Shown in pieces: positions 16,300 to 24,862 of a stretch of DNA of 64,000 nucleotides. Source of the DNA: Chloroflexota bacterium. Lineage in GTDB: Bacteria; Chloroflexota; Anaerolineae; Anaerolineales; Villigracilaceae. The translations under genes and the position numbers were made by a program. The notes beneath the pieces were generated by a model. That model worked only from the letters and a program-made list of their open reading frames with translations, ran no database searches and was not told where the DNA came from. Within the stretch, counting starts at the first letter, position 1. Each line of letters starts with the position of its first letter. The DNA lies in the NCBI GenBank assembly GCA_016219545.1, contig JACRMH010000048.1:94782-158781 (forward strand), read 5' to 3'.

Positions 16300-17877
16300 A
16301 TGTCACCACAAAAATCTCGAACACCACGAATACTGATACCTGTTTCCCTATTACTAATTACCATTCTTATTACTTCCTGTGCGGCTCCCACAGCCACGCC
16401 GATATCCTTCCCAACTTATGATCCATTTATGCCGATCACGGGGAATGAGGTTGCTATAACACCAAACCCGAATGCGACGAGGCCGCCTACCCCGCCGCGC
16501 GCGCCCATATCAGTCAATTTGCCGAATCCCAATATAGCGGGGCAATTCGTCAGCACACCCACACCCGATGCAAGGCACGCCCTGCCAGCCGTGCGCCAGG
16601 AAGCGGAACAGTATGTCGTCCAAGCCGGGGATACACTTGGCAGCATCGCTCAAAGATATGGCATCAGCCTTGACACTTTAATGCTAGCCAACAGTACCGC
16701 CGACCCGAATCTGCTGAGTGTGGGAATGACTTTAACCATCCCTGCACCGAATCCCGCAGATGTCGGAACAGCTTTCAAGGTCATCCCTGATTCGGAATTG
16801 GTCAATGGCCCGGCGGCCATCCTCTTTGATGTCAATGACTTTATACAGGGTCAAAACGGGTATCTCGTCAATTACACAGAAGATGTGAATGGCATATTCA
16901 TGTCTGCTGATGAGATCGTTTCGTTTGTGGCCACCAACTATTCAGTTAACCCGCGTTTGCTTCTGGCAGTGCTCGAATATCAAAGCGGATGGGTCACCAA
17001 CCCCGTACCATCCAACACTTCCTACCCGATCGGCATACAGGACGAATTCCATTACGGTTTATATCGTCAGCTCACCTGGGCGGCGGATACTCTAAATCGC
17101 GGGTTTTATCTTTGGAATGCAAATGCGATCTCAACCTGGGTTTTGAAGGATGGCACCGTTGTTCCTGTTGACCCAACCATCAATGCCGGGACAGCCGCTG
17201 TTCAATATTTCTTCGCCCAATTGGATGACCGCGCAACATGGGAAAAGGACGTCGATGGCACAGGTCTGCTTCTGACCTATTATGTTTTCTTTGGCAACCC
17301 ATTCAACTTTGCAATTGAGCCGCTCGTCTCATCAAACACGCAACCTCCGTTTATCCTTCCCTTTGAGACTGGTGACATCTGGTACTACACTGGCGGTCCG
17401 CATGGCGGCTGGGATTCAGGTTCTGCATGGGCTGCGCTGGACTTCGCTCCGCCCGGCGAACTGGGATGCGCAACATCTCCACAATGGGTTACATCCATCG
17501 CAAGCGGATTGGTAGTGCGTTCCTCCAATGGCGCAGTTATGGTTGACCTTGATAATGACGGCTACGAACAAACCGGCTGGACGATCCTTTTCATGCACAT
17601 TGCAGCGGAAGGTCGCGTTCAAGTTGGCGAGTATGTTTTTGCTGGCGAACACATCGGCCACGCTTCTTGTGAAGGCGGCGTATCAAATGCCACCCATGTT
17701 CATATCGCCAGAAAATTTAATGGGGTGTGGATTTCCGCGGACGGTCCGATCCCATTTAACTTGCAAGGCTGGATATCTTCCGGGACCGGGCGGGAATATG
17801 ACGGATTTATAACCAACGGCTCGCGCACCATCGAGGCCTTGAACAGCGCCAATGATGAAAACCAGATCACACGCTAA
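16300..17877 (+). CDS. LysM / lysozyme-like / M23 peptidase lipoprotein, paralog 1
   Basis: A 525-residue predicted envelope lipoprotein. The signal sequence ends in ITSC (Cys27), followed by a Pro/Thr-rich linker. A LysM peptidoglycan-binding domain spans about 103-150 (YVVQAGDTLGSIAQRYGI). A central region with NPRLLLAVLEYQSGWVT resembles lysozyme-like muramidases, with that Glu as the possible acid. The M23-type metallopeptidase domain is C-terminal: GGPHGGWDS, then LDFAPP, then a final HxH in THVHIARK, which are the expected zinc ligands. It likely cuts peptidoglycan outside the membrane. It is first of three tandem paralogs. Confidence 0.88.
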   Translation: MSPQKSRTPRILIPVSLLLITILITSCAAPTATPISFPTYDPFMPITGNEVAITPNPNATRPPTPPRAPISVNLPNPNIAGQFVSTPTPDARHALPAVRQEAEQYVVQAGDTLGSIAQRYGISLDTLMLANSTADPNLLSVGMTLTIPAPNPADVGTAFKVIPDSELVNGPAAILFDVNDFIQGQNGYLVNYTEDVNGIFMSADEIVSFVATNYSVNPRLLLAVLEYQSGWVTNPVPSNTSYPIGIQDEFHYGLYRQLTWAADTLNRGFYLWNANAISTWVLKDGTVVPVDPTINAGTAAVQYFFAQLDDRATWEKDVDGTGLLLTYYVFFGNPFNFAIEPLVSSNTQPPFILPFETGDIWYYTGGPHGGWDSGSAWAALDFAPPGELGCATSPQWVTSIASGLVVRSSNGAVMVDLDNDGYEQTGWTILFMHIAAEGRVQVGEYVFAGEHIGHASCEGGVSNATHVHIARKFNGVWISADGPIPFNLQGWISSGTGREYDGFITNGSRTIEALNSANDENQITR

Positions 17878-17902
17878 TTCATCCAGACTTAATATAGGCA
17901 GA

Positions 17903-17908
17903 TATAAT
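17903..17908 (+). promoter_or_regulatory. TATAAT -10 box, leaderless spacing
   Basis: A perfect TATAAT 6 nt before the ATG at 17915, with no ribosome binding site. It supports the shorter start of paralog 2. Confidence 0.5.
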
Positions 17909-17914
17909 CTTCTT

Positions 17915-19540
17915 ATGCATCGCATCTTCGCATTGATCATTATTTTGTCATTGACACTATCTGCCTGCGGATCAGTTCCATCCATTTGGGGAGTTCCTCC
18001 CACCCCAACCTCAATCGTCCCGACTGAAGATCCGCCTCTTTTCACGCCTCTTGCTGGTTTGAACAACCCGGGCATTTTACCCACCTCAACGACCCCGCCC
18101 CCCACCGTCACTGAGACCCCAGCGATTACCACTCCTACAACCATTCTCACGGAGATCGTGAATGACCCAACAGCCGGCAACACTCCCGGTTACGACACAG
18201 CTCCATTTTTGTATTACACTCAAAGTGGAGACATGCTGTCCGCAGTGGCAAGCCGCTTCGGGGTCGAAGAGACCGAGATCACTTCGTCCGCAGATATTAG
18301 CAAATCCACATTGATCAATCCCGGCACGTTGCTCATCATCCCAAATCGCATCACCGAGGCAACCACACCCAATATCCAGATCATGCCCGATGCTGAGATC
18401 ATCTTCTCCAAGACCGCTGTTGATTTCATCGTGAAAGATTATGTGCAGGCTCAAAAAGGGTATCTCAGCACCTTCACAGATTATCTGGGGTCAACCGGCT
18501 ATATCACCGGCGACAAAGCCATTGAACGGGTCGCAATCGAAAATTCCATCAACCCGCGCTTACTGCTGGGCATTTTGGAGTTTGAAAGCCATTGGGTACG
18601 CGGCAAGCCCGTAGATGCTTTTCATAAAGAATACCCAATGGGCTTCAACGATTTTCGTTATAAAGGGATGTTCATCCAAATGGTATGGGCAGTTAATAAT
18701 ATGTCCATTGCCTATTATGGCTGGCGCGCAGGGACACTGACTCATTTACGATTTACAGATGGAACTACCCTTCGCCTTGACCCACGCCTGAACGCCGGCA
18801 CGGTTGCCATTCAATATTTATATTCGCTCACCCACAGCCAAACCCAATGGTCACAAATCATCAATCCTGATTCGGGATTCCCTGCTCTTTATAAGGAAAT
18901 GTTCGGCGACTCATGGGCGCGTGCCGATGCAGTCAACCCGATCTTCCCTTCGGAATTAGCTCAACCCGCGCTCACCCTTCCATTTGAACCTAACACCACA
19001 TGGAGTCTCACGGGCGGGCCACATAATGCCTGGGGACAACTTAGTCCCATCATCTATGGAGAGTTTCACAGTGTCTATTCCGCTATTGATTTTGCTCCTA
19101 CCGCCAACCGCCCCGGCTGTGACATATCTCAAGCCTGGGTGACAGCTTCTGCCCCCGGGCTTGTTGTCCGTGCCGAAAACGGGGTTGTGATGGTTGACCT
19201 TGATGGCGACGGTTACGAACAAACCGGTTGGAATATTCTTTACATGCATATTGATTCAAAAAATCGCGTAAAAGTCGGGACATGGCTTGAAACAAATGAT
19301 CGCATCGGGCATCCATCCTGTGAAGGCGGAGTCTCCACCGGCACGCATCTCCACTTTGCGAGAAAATATAATGGAGAATGGGTCACAGCCGACGGTCCCA
19401 TTCCATTCATACTCAGCGGCTGGCGGGTTGTGGCTGGCACCAAGGCCTATCAAGGTAAACTTGTTCGAGGCGACCAGATTGTCACCGCCGACCCAAATGG
19501 TCAGAGCATTTCACACATTATTCGAAATAAAGATGAATAA
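17915..19540 (+). CDS. LysM / lysozyme-like / M23 peptidase lipoprotein, paralog 2
   Basis: A 541-residue lipoprotein with the same plan as its neighbours. The signal sequence ends in LSAC (Cys18). A diverged LysM reads YYTQSGDMLSAVASRFG. The lysozyme-like region has NPRLLLGILEFESHW. The M23 part has GGPHNAWGQ, AIDFAPT and THLHFARK, so zinc ligands are kept. I chose ATG 17915 over the in-frame ATG at 17852 because it gives a standard lipoprotein signal and does not overlap paralog 1. Its stop overlaps the start of paralog 3. Confidence 0.87.
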   Translation: MHRIFALIIILSLTLSACGSVPSIWGVPPTPTSIVPTEDPPLFTPLAGLNNPGILPTSTTPPPTVTETPAITTPTTILTEIVNDPTAGNTPGYDTAPFLYYTQSGDMLSAVASRFGVEETEITSSADISKSTLINPGTLLIIPNRITEATTPNIQIMPDAEIIFSKTAVDFIVKDYVQAQKGYLSTFTDYLGSTGYITGDKAIERVAIENSINPRLLLGILEFESHWVRGKPVDAFHKEYPMGFNDFRYKGMFIQMVWAVNNMSIAYYGWRAGTLTHLRFTDGTTLRLDPRLNAGTVAIQYLYSLTHSQTQWSQIINPDSGFPALYKEMFGDSWARADAVNPIFPSELAQPALTLPFEPNTTWSLTGGPHNAWGQLSPIIYGEFHSVYSAIDFAPTANRPGCDISQAWVTASAPGLVVRAENGVVMVDLDGDGYEQTGWNILYMHIDSKNRVKVGTWLETNDRIGHPSCEGGVSTGTHLHFARKYNGEWVTADGPIPFILSGWRVVAGTKAYQGKLVRGDQIVTADPNGQSISHIIRNKDE

Positions 19541-21122
19541 CTTAATCCGTTCAAGTAATGATCGCCATGAATTTAATCACCAGAAAAACGAAGTAAACCA
19601 AAAAAATATTCTTACAAACTTCGTGTCACTTTGCGTTTCTCGATGTAAGTATTATTTCATAATAATTTTAACCGTCGCACTCGTCACCTCGTCCTGCGAT
19701 ATGGGAACTTCATACGCATACATCGCAGTTACTCCAACTATTCAATCGGGAAACTCGCCCCTCCCTGGGATCACCCCGACTCCTTTGCCCACCCGCACAA
19801 CATTTTTCCCCGGTCAATTGGTGGATTACACCGCCCAGTCCGGCGATACTCTCCCTACCCTTGCAAAACGATTTAACACGACGGTGGCAGAAATCATGCA
19901 GGCAAATATTCAGATACCAAACGATGCAACCACCATGCCCCCGGGTATGCCCATGCAGATCCCGATATATTACAGTGCATTATGGGCTAGTCCATTCAAG
20001 ATCATCCCCGACCACGCCTTCGTCAACAGTCCTACGACTATCGGATTTAATACCGCCGCCTTTGTTGCCACTCAATCTGGCTGGCTGAAAGATTATCGTG
20101 TTTACGCCAGCGGTGAATGGCGTTCGGGCGCTGAAATGGTGGATTACGTGGCCACCAATTACAGCATCAATCCACGCCTCCTGCTTGCCATCCTTGAGTA
20201 TCAAAGCGGTGCTCTCACCCGATCTGTTATTCCAGAAAAAAAGATGATTCTGGGTTTTAAACAATTATTCTATGATGCACCATATCTCCAACTCGTAATT
20301 GCCGCTAACGAACTCAATGATGGGTATTATGGCTGGCGGGCAGGCAGCCTGCTTGAATTCAAGCAAGGGAATGGTTTTCTCATTAGACCTGACCCCTGGC
20401 AGAACGCCGGGTCTGTGGCGATCCAATATTATTACTCAAGAATCTTTTCAGGAAATGAATATACGGTCGCAACCGGACCTGAGGGATTGTTCATGACTTA
20501 TGAGCATTTCTTCGGTGATCCGTGGGCGGACTCCTTTATCCTCATCCCAGGCAGTTTACAACAACCCAAACTTCGCCTGCCCTTTCCAGACAGTCAAATT
20601 TGGACATACACCGGCGGACCTCACACAGGCTGGGGTACAGGAAATCCATTCGCGGCAATAGACTTTGCGCCTCCATCCGACAAATCCGGCTGCGCTCCAG
20701 CAAAAGCGGAGAATTTCGCAACAGCCGTGGCAGACGGGCTTGTGGTCCGTTCAAATCTCACCAGCGGACTTGCGCTTGACCTTGATAAAGACGGCGATGA
20801 GAGAACTGGCTGGGTCATTTATTACCTCCATCTCAAAGATACCCAGCGCGCCCTGCTGGGTACAGAATTGCGTGCGGGAGATTTGATCGGGTACCCATCC
20901 TGTGAAGGCGGTGACCATTCGACAGGCACTCACGTCCACATCGCACGCAAATATAATGGCGAGTGGATTCTTGCCGACAGTTCGACACCATTCAATTTGG
21001 ACGGATGGATCGCGCATGGGGGAAGCCGTGCTTATGTTGGCACTCTCACCAAAGGCGCGGCACTTGTCACAGCCTGCGCATGCTCCAATGCCAACAGTTC
21101 CATTAGCTCGGGCCCACAATAG
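19533..21122 (+). CDS. LysM / lysozyme-like / M23 peptidase lipoprotein, paralog 3
   Basis: A 529-residue paralog. LysM: DYTAQSGDTLPTLAKRFN. Lysozyme-like region: NPRLLLAILEYQSGALT. M23 part: GGPHTGWGTG, AIDFAPP and THVHIARKYN. ATG 19533 overlaps the stop of paralog 2 by 8 bases, which implies coupling, but puts the lipobox VTSSC at residue 55; GTG at 19623 would give a normal 25-residue signal. The start is therefore uncertain. Its stop TAG lies inside the terminal repeat of an element at 21120-21228, so its last codons may have been set by that insertion. Confidence 0.86.
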   Translation: MNNLIRSSNDRHEFNHQKNEVNQKNILTNFVSLCVSRCKYYFIIILTVALVTSSCDMGTSYAYIAVTPTIQSGNSPLPGITPTPLPTRTTFFPGQLVDYTAQSGDTLPTLAKRFNTTVAEIMQANIQIPNDATTMPPGMPMQIPIYYSALWASPFKIIPDHAFVNSPTTIGFNTAAFVATQSGWLKDYRVYASGEWRSGAEMVDYVATNYSINPRLLLAILEYQSGALTRSVIPEKKMILGFKQLFYDAPYLQLVIAANELNDGYYGWRAGSLLEFKQGNGFLIRPDPWQNAGSVAIQYYYSRIFSGNEYTVATGPEGLFMTYEHFFGDPWADSFILIPGSLQQPKLRLPFPDSQIWTYTGGPHTGWGTGNPFAAIDFAPPSDKSGCAPAKAENFATAVADGLVVRSNLTSGLALDLDKDGDERTGWVIYYLHLKDTQRALLGTELRAGDLIGYPSCEGGDHSTGTHVHIARKYNGEWILADSSTPFNLDGWIAHGGSRAYVGTLTKGAALVTACACSNANSSISSGPQ

Positions 21123-21228
21123 GCCTCCTGCAAAAGTCAAATCGTAGAACTGTCGAAAGCGGACGTTACACAAAACATAATTTTCCGTGTAGTAGTGCGC
21201 TCTCTAGCGCACTTATGCAAGAGGTCTA
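21120..21228. repeat. TIR-flanked palindromic element, copy 2 (short form)
   Basis: Terminal repeats TAGGCCTCCTGCA (21120-21132) and TGCAAGAGGTCTA (21216-21228) pair at 11 of 13 positions. It shares GCAAAAGTCAAATC, CTGTCGAAAGCGGACGTTACAC, AAAACATA and the AGTGCGCT-CTCT-AGCGCACT hairpin with copy 1 at 2241-2393, but lacks its 44-base internal segment. Its first three bases are the stop codon of the preceding gene. Confidence 0.78.
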
Positions 21229-21234
21229 ATAAAC

Positions 21235-21270
21235 AAACCTCACTGCAATTCATCATTTGCAGCGAGGTTT
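21235..21270 (+). terminator. Terminator after the LysM/M23 cluster
   Basis: Arms AAACCTCACTGCA and TGCAGCGAGGTTT with one mismatch, followed by TATAT. It is placed after the third paralog and the repeat element. Confidence 0.65.
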
Positions 21271-21312
21271 TATATAAATTCCATGAGGTAAAAGCAGTGC
21301 ATACTGTCGTAA

Positions 21313-21771
21313 TTATTTTTGAACGTACTTGCCCTCTTTCATCAAAACCTTTCCATCATTATCAAAGATTTTATAAACCAACTGCATCGGGAACGCCTTG
21401 CTCAACATTGCCTGGGCGGGACAATACTTTTCTGCCGAAAGTTCAATCGCCCTTAACAAGGATGCTTCATCAACATCCTTTCCTGTGACAAGATACTCAA
21501 TGACCGCCTGTGTAAACACCTTCGGATGTTCTTCCGCGCGCGCGGCATGGACTTTTACCTGAAAATCGAGCACAGGTTGTTTCTTCTTCTGCAAAATGGA
21601 AATAACGTCCATAGCTGTACAGCCGGCCAACCCAAGCGCAATGAATTCCATTGGGCGGGCGGCGCCGTTCTCACCGCCAACAGATTCATCTGAGTCCATT
21701 TTTTGAGTGAAACCGGTCTCACTTTGGCCTTCAAAAGACATCTTGCCCTTCCAGTTTAAGGTTATCTCCAC
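21313..21771 (-). CDS. OsmC/Ohr family peroxidase-like protein
   Basis: A 152-residue OsmC-family protein; members reduce organic hydroperoxides through two cysteines. The family Cys near the middle is present in GLAGCTAMDVISIL, and a second in EKYCPAQAML. The length is typical. It starts 3 bases after the stop of the TlpA-like gene, so the two are co-transcribed, with TlpA first. It belongs to the broader OsmC branch; the substrate could be something other than peroxide. Confidence 0.9.
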   Translation of the reverse strand: MEITLNWKGKMSFEGQSETGFTQKMDSDESVGGENGAARPMEFIALGLAGCTAMDVISILQKKKQPVLDFQVKVHAARAEEHPKVFTQAVIEYLVTGKDVDEASLLRAIELSAEKYCPAQAMLSKAFPMQLVYKIFDNDGKVLMKEGKYVQK

Positions 21772-21774
21772 TTT

Positions 21775-22350
21775 TTACTCCGTGATTATTTTTGGCACAT
21801 ATTTTTCAAGGTTGCTTTTTGAGATGGCACCGATCCACATCAAACGGACTCTTCCATTCCGGTCTATCACATAAGAGCTCGGCAGGCTTGATGTGCTGAA
21901 TTCACGCTCGGCCAACCAATCTATGTCCAGCCAGATCGGGAAGGTCAATCCAAATTCGTCAACGAAGGGCTGAACAACGTCGCGTGTTTCCTCTTGATCG
22001 ATTCCAATCAACACAAAACCATCATTTTTGTATTTTTTGTAAAAAGCTTCGAGGGCTGGCATTTCCTCTTTGCACGGCGGACACCACGTGGCCCAGAGAT
22101 TGACCAGCACTACACTGCCAAGGTGGTCTTTCAAGGAAACTGTATTTCCGGCGAGGTCAACAAGAGTCAGATCTGGGGCGGCAAAATCCACTTCCGCTGG
22201 AACAGCTGAAAGGTCATCAACAGATGCGGAGGGAGGGTTGTTCTGCAGCAGAAAGAAAAGTACAACGCCAAACGCAATGAATCCAAATCCCATTAAGATC
22301 AAAGCGTATAAACGTGTTCGGGAGGGTTGAGGAGTTATAGTCATTTTCAT
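21775..22350 (-). CDS. TlpA-like membrane-anchored thioredoxin-fold protein
   Basis: A 191-residue protein. An N-terminal membrane segment (about residues 13-32) is followed by a redoxin domain with the CxxC active site in WATWCPPCKEEMP, and IGIDQEE and PIWLDID typical of the TlpA/ResA branch. It should exchange thiols on the outer face of the membrane. Two ATGs (22350 and 22344) are close; AGGTAA precedes the first. It is the first gene of a pair with osmC and diverges from the cNMP-NifU gene. Confidence 0.9.
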   Translation of the reverse strand: MKMTITPQPSRTRLYALILMGFGFIAFGVVLFFLLQNNPPSASVDDLSAVPAEVDFAAPDLTLVDLAGNTVSLKDHLGSVVLVNLWATWCPPCKEEMPALEAFYKKYKNDGFVLIGIDQEETRDVVQPFVDEFGLTFPIWLDIDWLAEREFSTSSLPSSYVIDRNGRVRLMWIGAISKSNLEKYVPKIITE

Positions 22351-22473
22351 TTACCTATAAGCCAAAGTATAACCGAGGAAAAGTTTTGTATTAATAAGAA
22401 TGGGAATAATGTCATCCACTTTAGGATATTTGGTACTATGAACATGTCTTTGGGTTGGATAAGATGTAATTAT

Positions 22474-23208
22474 ATGTTGGAATCCTTTATCCGTATCCCG
22501 CTTTTTCAAAATCTCGAGTCAGATCAAATCTCCATACTTCGGACTCTTTTCGAGAATTATTCCTGCCCGCCAGAGACCTTGATCTTTAAACAAGGCGCTC
22601 CAGCCGTCCATTTATATTTGATCTTATCCGGGTCTGTCCAGATCCAATATAAGCCGTATGATGGACCACCCATTACACTCACTCACCTCTCGGATGGAGA
22701 TATTTTCGGGTGGTCTGCCCTGGTCGGAAGCCCGCACTACACATCAAGCATTGTGAGCGAAACAGAAGTGAAAGCGGTCCGCGTTCGTGGGCTTGATCTG
22801 CGCGAACTTGTGAATGAGCATCCCGAAACGGGGCGGATCATTTTGGACCAACTCGCGCATGGTGTTTCTTCGCGTTGGAAAAATGCAGATAAACAAGTGC
22901 AATCCATTATTAAGAACGAACTAACCGAGCACAAGAAACAGAAGGAAACCACAAAGGAGGCACGAATGGATGCGGCAGCACAGGCTAAAGAGACGCAAAT
23001 ACGCGCATTGCTCGAACGCTTGAGCGCGTACGTGGAGCAATTCCACGGCGGCACTGTGGACTTTGTTTCTCTCAACGAGAACATCCTCAAAGTCCGTTTG
23101 GGCGGCGCGTGTCTTAATTGTCCCCTCCAGCCCTCCACCCTGCATGGCTGGGTGGCTGGGACTGTCCATCAGTTCTTCCCTGAAGTGAATGTTGTTGAAG
23201 AAAAATAA
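22474..23208 (+). CDS. cNMP-binding domain fused to a NifU-like CxxC domain
   Basis: A 244-residue protein. Residues 1-125 form a CRP/FNR-type cyclic-nucleotide-binding domain (LFQNLESDQISILRTLF, LILSGSVQI, LSDGDIFGWSAL). A charged helical linker follows (about 125-165). The C-terminus is a NifU-like Fe-S scaffold domain with LGGACLNCPLQPSTL; the two cysteines match the NifU CxxC. There is no helix-turn-helix, so it is not a classical regulator. I chose ATG 22474 because the cNMP domain begins there; ATG 22438 or 22327 would add a non-conserved extension. It diverges from the TlpA/OsmC pair. Confidence 0.85.
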   Translation: MLESFIRIPLFQNLESDQISILRTLFENYSCPPETLIFKQGAPAVHLYLILSGSVQIQYKPYDGPPITLTHLSDGDIFGWSALVGSPHYTSSIVSETEVKAVRVRGLDLRELVNEHPETGRIILDQLAHGVSSRWKNADKQVQSIIKNELTEHKKQKETTKEARMDAAAQAKETQIRALLERLSAYVEQFHGGTVDFVSLNENILKVRLGGACLNCPLQPSTLHGWVAGTVHQFFPEVNVVEEK

Positions 23209-23225
23209 CTCTTCTAAAAGAAAAG

Positions 23226-23272
23226 TATAAAAAATGAAATCCCCGCAATAATCGAGGATTTCATTTTTTATA
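23226..23272. terminator. Bidirectional terminator
   Basis: Arms ATAAAAAATGAAATCC and complement around a short loop. It lies between the convergent cNMP-NifU gene and the LiaF-like operon. Confidence 0.88.
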
Positions 23273-23287
23273 CGCAAACGTTTAGGA

Positions 23288-24049
23288 TTAGCGTTTGGTG
23301 AAATATCTGAATAGCAGGTAAACGCCTGCCGCGATCAGAACACCAGCCCAAAGATAATTTGCAAATTGAAGAAGGGACGCAATACCGAGCAATCCCATCA
23401 CACCGAGTACGCCGGCGGGCCAATAAGCCCAACGCATACCTGCCAGCAATGCTACAAGCAAAAAGGTCGCGGCAAGTCCAAAGAAGAAAAAGCCGGCAGT
23501 TTCAAAATTGCCAAATCTCTCTGCGGCAACCGTCACTCCGCCAAGTGTGACAAGCACGCCCGCAGGGATCAACGCCCACCAGCGTTCAGTACGGTTGCTG
23601 AGAAATACAGCAAAAAACGATAAGCCAATACCGCCCAGGAAGATCGCGCCGCCTAAATTTTCGTATCTCTGCGCGACAACGATCATGGCGGCAAGTGCGG
23701 TTAATACACCGGCGGGGATGAGAGCCCACCAACGCTCCATGCGGCTGGTGAAATAGACATACCAGAACGATAACCCAATACCGCCGAGGAAGACCGCACC
23801 TCCGAAATCGGAGAGTGAATCAGGAAGCAGGATCAATGCACCAAGAGCGACCAACGTAAAGGCGGGAAATGAAGCCCACCAATGTCCGCCAAAAAGCAGG
23901 GTGAGGAAGACCAAGCCAACAGCAAGGAATAATCCGCCCCAAAAGAGATCGGAGGCGTTTTGCAAATAACCCATTGATTGAGCTAATGCAAGTCCGCCGC
24001 CAACTAGAAGCAGAAATCCAAATACAATTCGTGGATCAAATTTTTTCAT
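23288..24049 (-). CDS. Repeat-containing multi-pass membrane protein (LiaF-like operon)
   Basis: About 253 residues, almost all hydrophobic, built of roughly four and a half repeats of about 50 residues. The two central units are nearly identical (GGAVFLGGIGLSF...RWWALIPAGVL and GGAIFLGGIGLSF...RWWALIPAGVL). Each unit has two membrane helices. AAGGATACTGCT precedes the chosen ATG 24049; the earlier ATG at 24094 overlaps the upstream gene and lacks a ribosome binding site. It is last of a three-gene operon. It resembles the membrane modules of LiaF/DUF5668 proteins; its function is unknown. Confidence 0.8.
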   Translation of the reverse strand: MKKFDPRIVFGFLLLVGGGLALAQSMGYLQNASDLFWGGLFLAVGLVFLTLLFGGHWWASFPAFTLVALGALILLPDSLSDFGGAVFLGGIGLSFWYVYFTSRMERWWALIPAGVLTALAAMIVVAQRYENLGGAIFLGGIGLSFFAVFLSNRTERWWALIPAGVLVTLGGVTVAAERFGNFETAGFFFFGLAATFLLVALLAGMRWAYWPAGVLGVMGLLGIASLLQFANYLWAGVLIAAGVYLLFRYFTKR

Positions 24050-24062
24050 AGCAGTATCCTTC

Positions 24063-24860
24063 TTAACGAACGCGGATGGAAGCCGCGCCCGCATCTATGG
24101 TCATATCCACTGTGTTTGCGGCGGTACCAAAATCGGGAGATTGATAGTATCCGCCATTATGCGGGAAGCGGGATTGGTCAACCTTTAAATCTGCAGCGCC
24201 AATGCTCGCGCGAATTCGGGCGGCAAGCCCTTCGGGGATGATCACTTCCAGAGAGGCCGCACCAAGATCGAGGTCGGCAGTGAAGCGTCCGCTGGAAGGC
24301 AATGTCAATTTGGTTTCGCTCGCGCCCGTATCCAAATCCAACGAAGAGATGTTCATGTCGCGCAAATCAATATCAGATTTATTTGCGCCTAAATTTAGAT
24401 CCAATGCAATTGGGATGTTTGGATTGAGCGAGACGTTCCAATCCAAACTGGAGCGCGGCCCAAAGAACGGGAAGTCCATGACATCTTTTGCGGGTCTCAT
24501 CTTGACCTCGAGCCTGTCTCCGCTTCGATTGGCTTTGTGATCCAGCCCGCCCATAAATGAGCCGTGCGCCAATTCGTTGGCATTCGCGCCGCTGTGAATT
24601 TTCAACTCACCTGCACCGTGATTAATTCTGAGGTCCACTGCTGTAGCTCCCTGCAGATCAATGGAGGCATTTTCTGTTTCAATCTTGCTGCGCGCAAAAA
24701 CGCCAACCAGAACCCAAACACCAGCCAGCAGAAGAAGGAGAGGCCAAAATAGATCCATGGGCGTAGTGCCGTTTGGAAGGCGGACTCCCATTTCACCGGC
24801 AAGCATAAGGAGTCCGACAAGAAGCAGGATAAAGCCCCAAACCAATTGATTGCGTTTCAT
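24063..24860 (-). CDS. LiaF-like membrane protein with toast-rack beta domain
   Basis: A 265-residue protein. It has an N-terminal LiaF-type membrane hairpin (LVWGFILLLVGLLMLAGEMG and DLFWPLLLLLAGVWVLVGVF) and then an extracytoplasmic beta-repeat domain of the toast-rack/DUF2154 type (LDLNLGANKSDIDLRDMNIS, LDLDTGASETKLTLPSS, ADLDLGAASLEVIIPEG). LiaF and PspC relatives sense envelope stress; no LiaRS pair is present here. It starts 2 bases after the upstream gene's stop, so it is co-transcribed. Confidence 0.85.
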   Translation of the reverse strand: MKRNQLVWGFILLLVGLLMLAGEMGVRLPNGTTPMDLFWPLLLLLAGVWVLVGVFARSKIETENASIDLQGATAVDLRINHGAGELKIHSGANANELAHGSFMGGLDHKANRSGDRLEVKMRPAKDVMDFPFFGPRSSLDWNVSLNPNIPIALDLNLGANKSDIDLRDMNISSLDLDTGASETKLTLPSSGRFTADLDLGAASLEVIIPEGLAARIRASIGAADLKVDQSRFPHNGGYYQSPDFGTAANTVDMTIDAGAASIRVR

Positions 24861-24862
24861 GG

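Noticed and set aside
22327..22473. N-terminal extension of the cNMP-NifU protein
   Set aside because: It overlaps the TlpA start region and is not similar to the cNMP domain; the domain begins at 22474.
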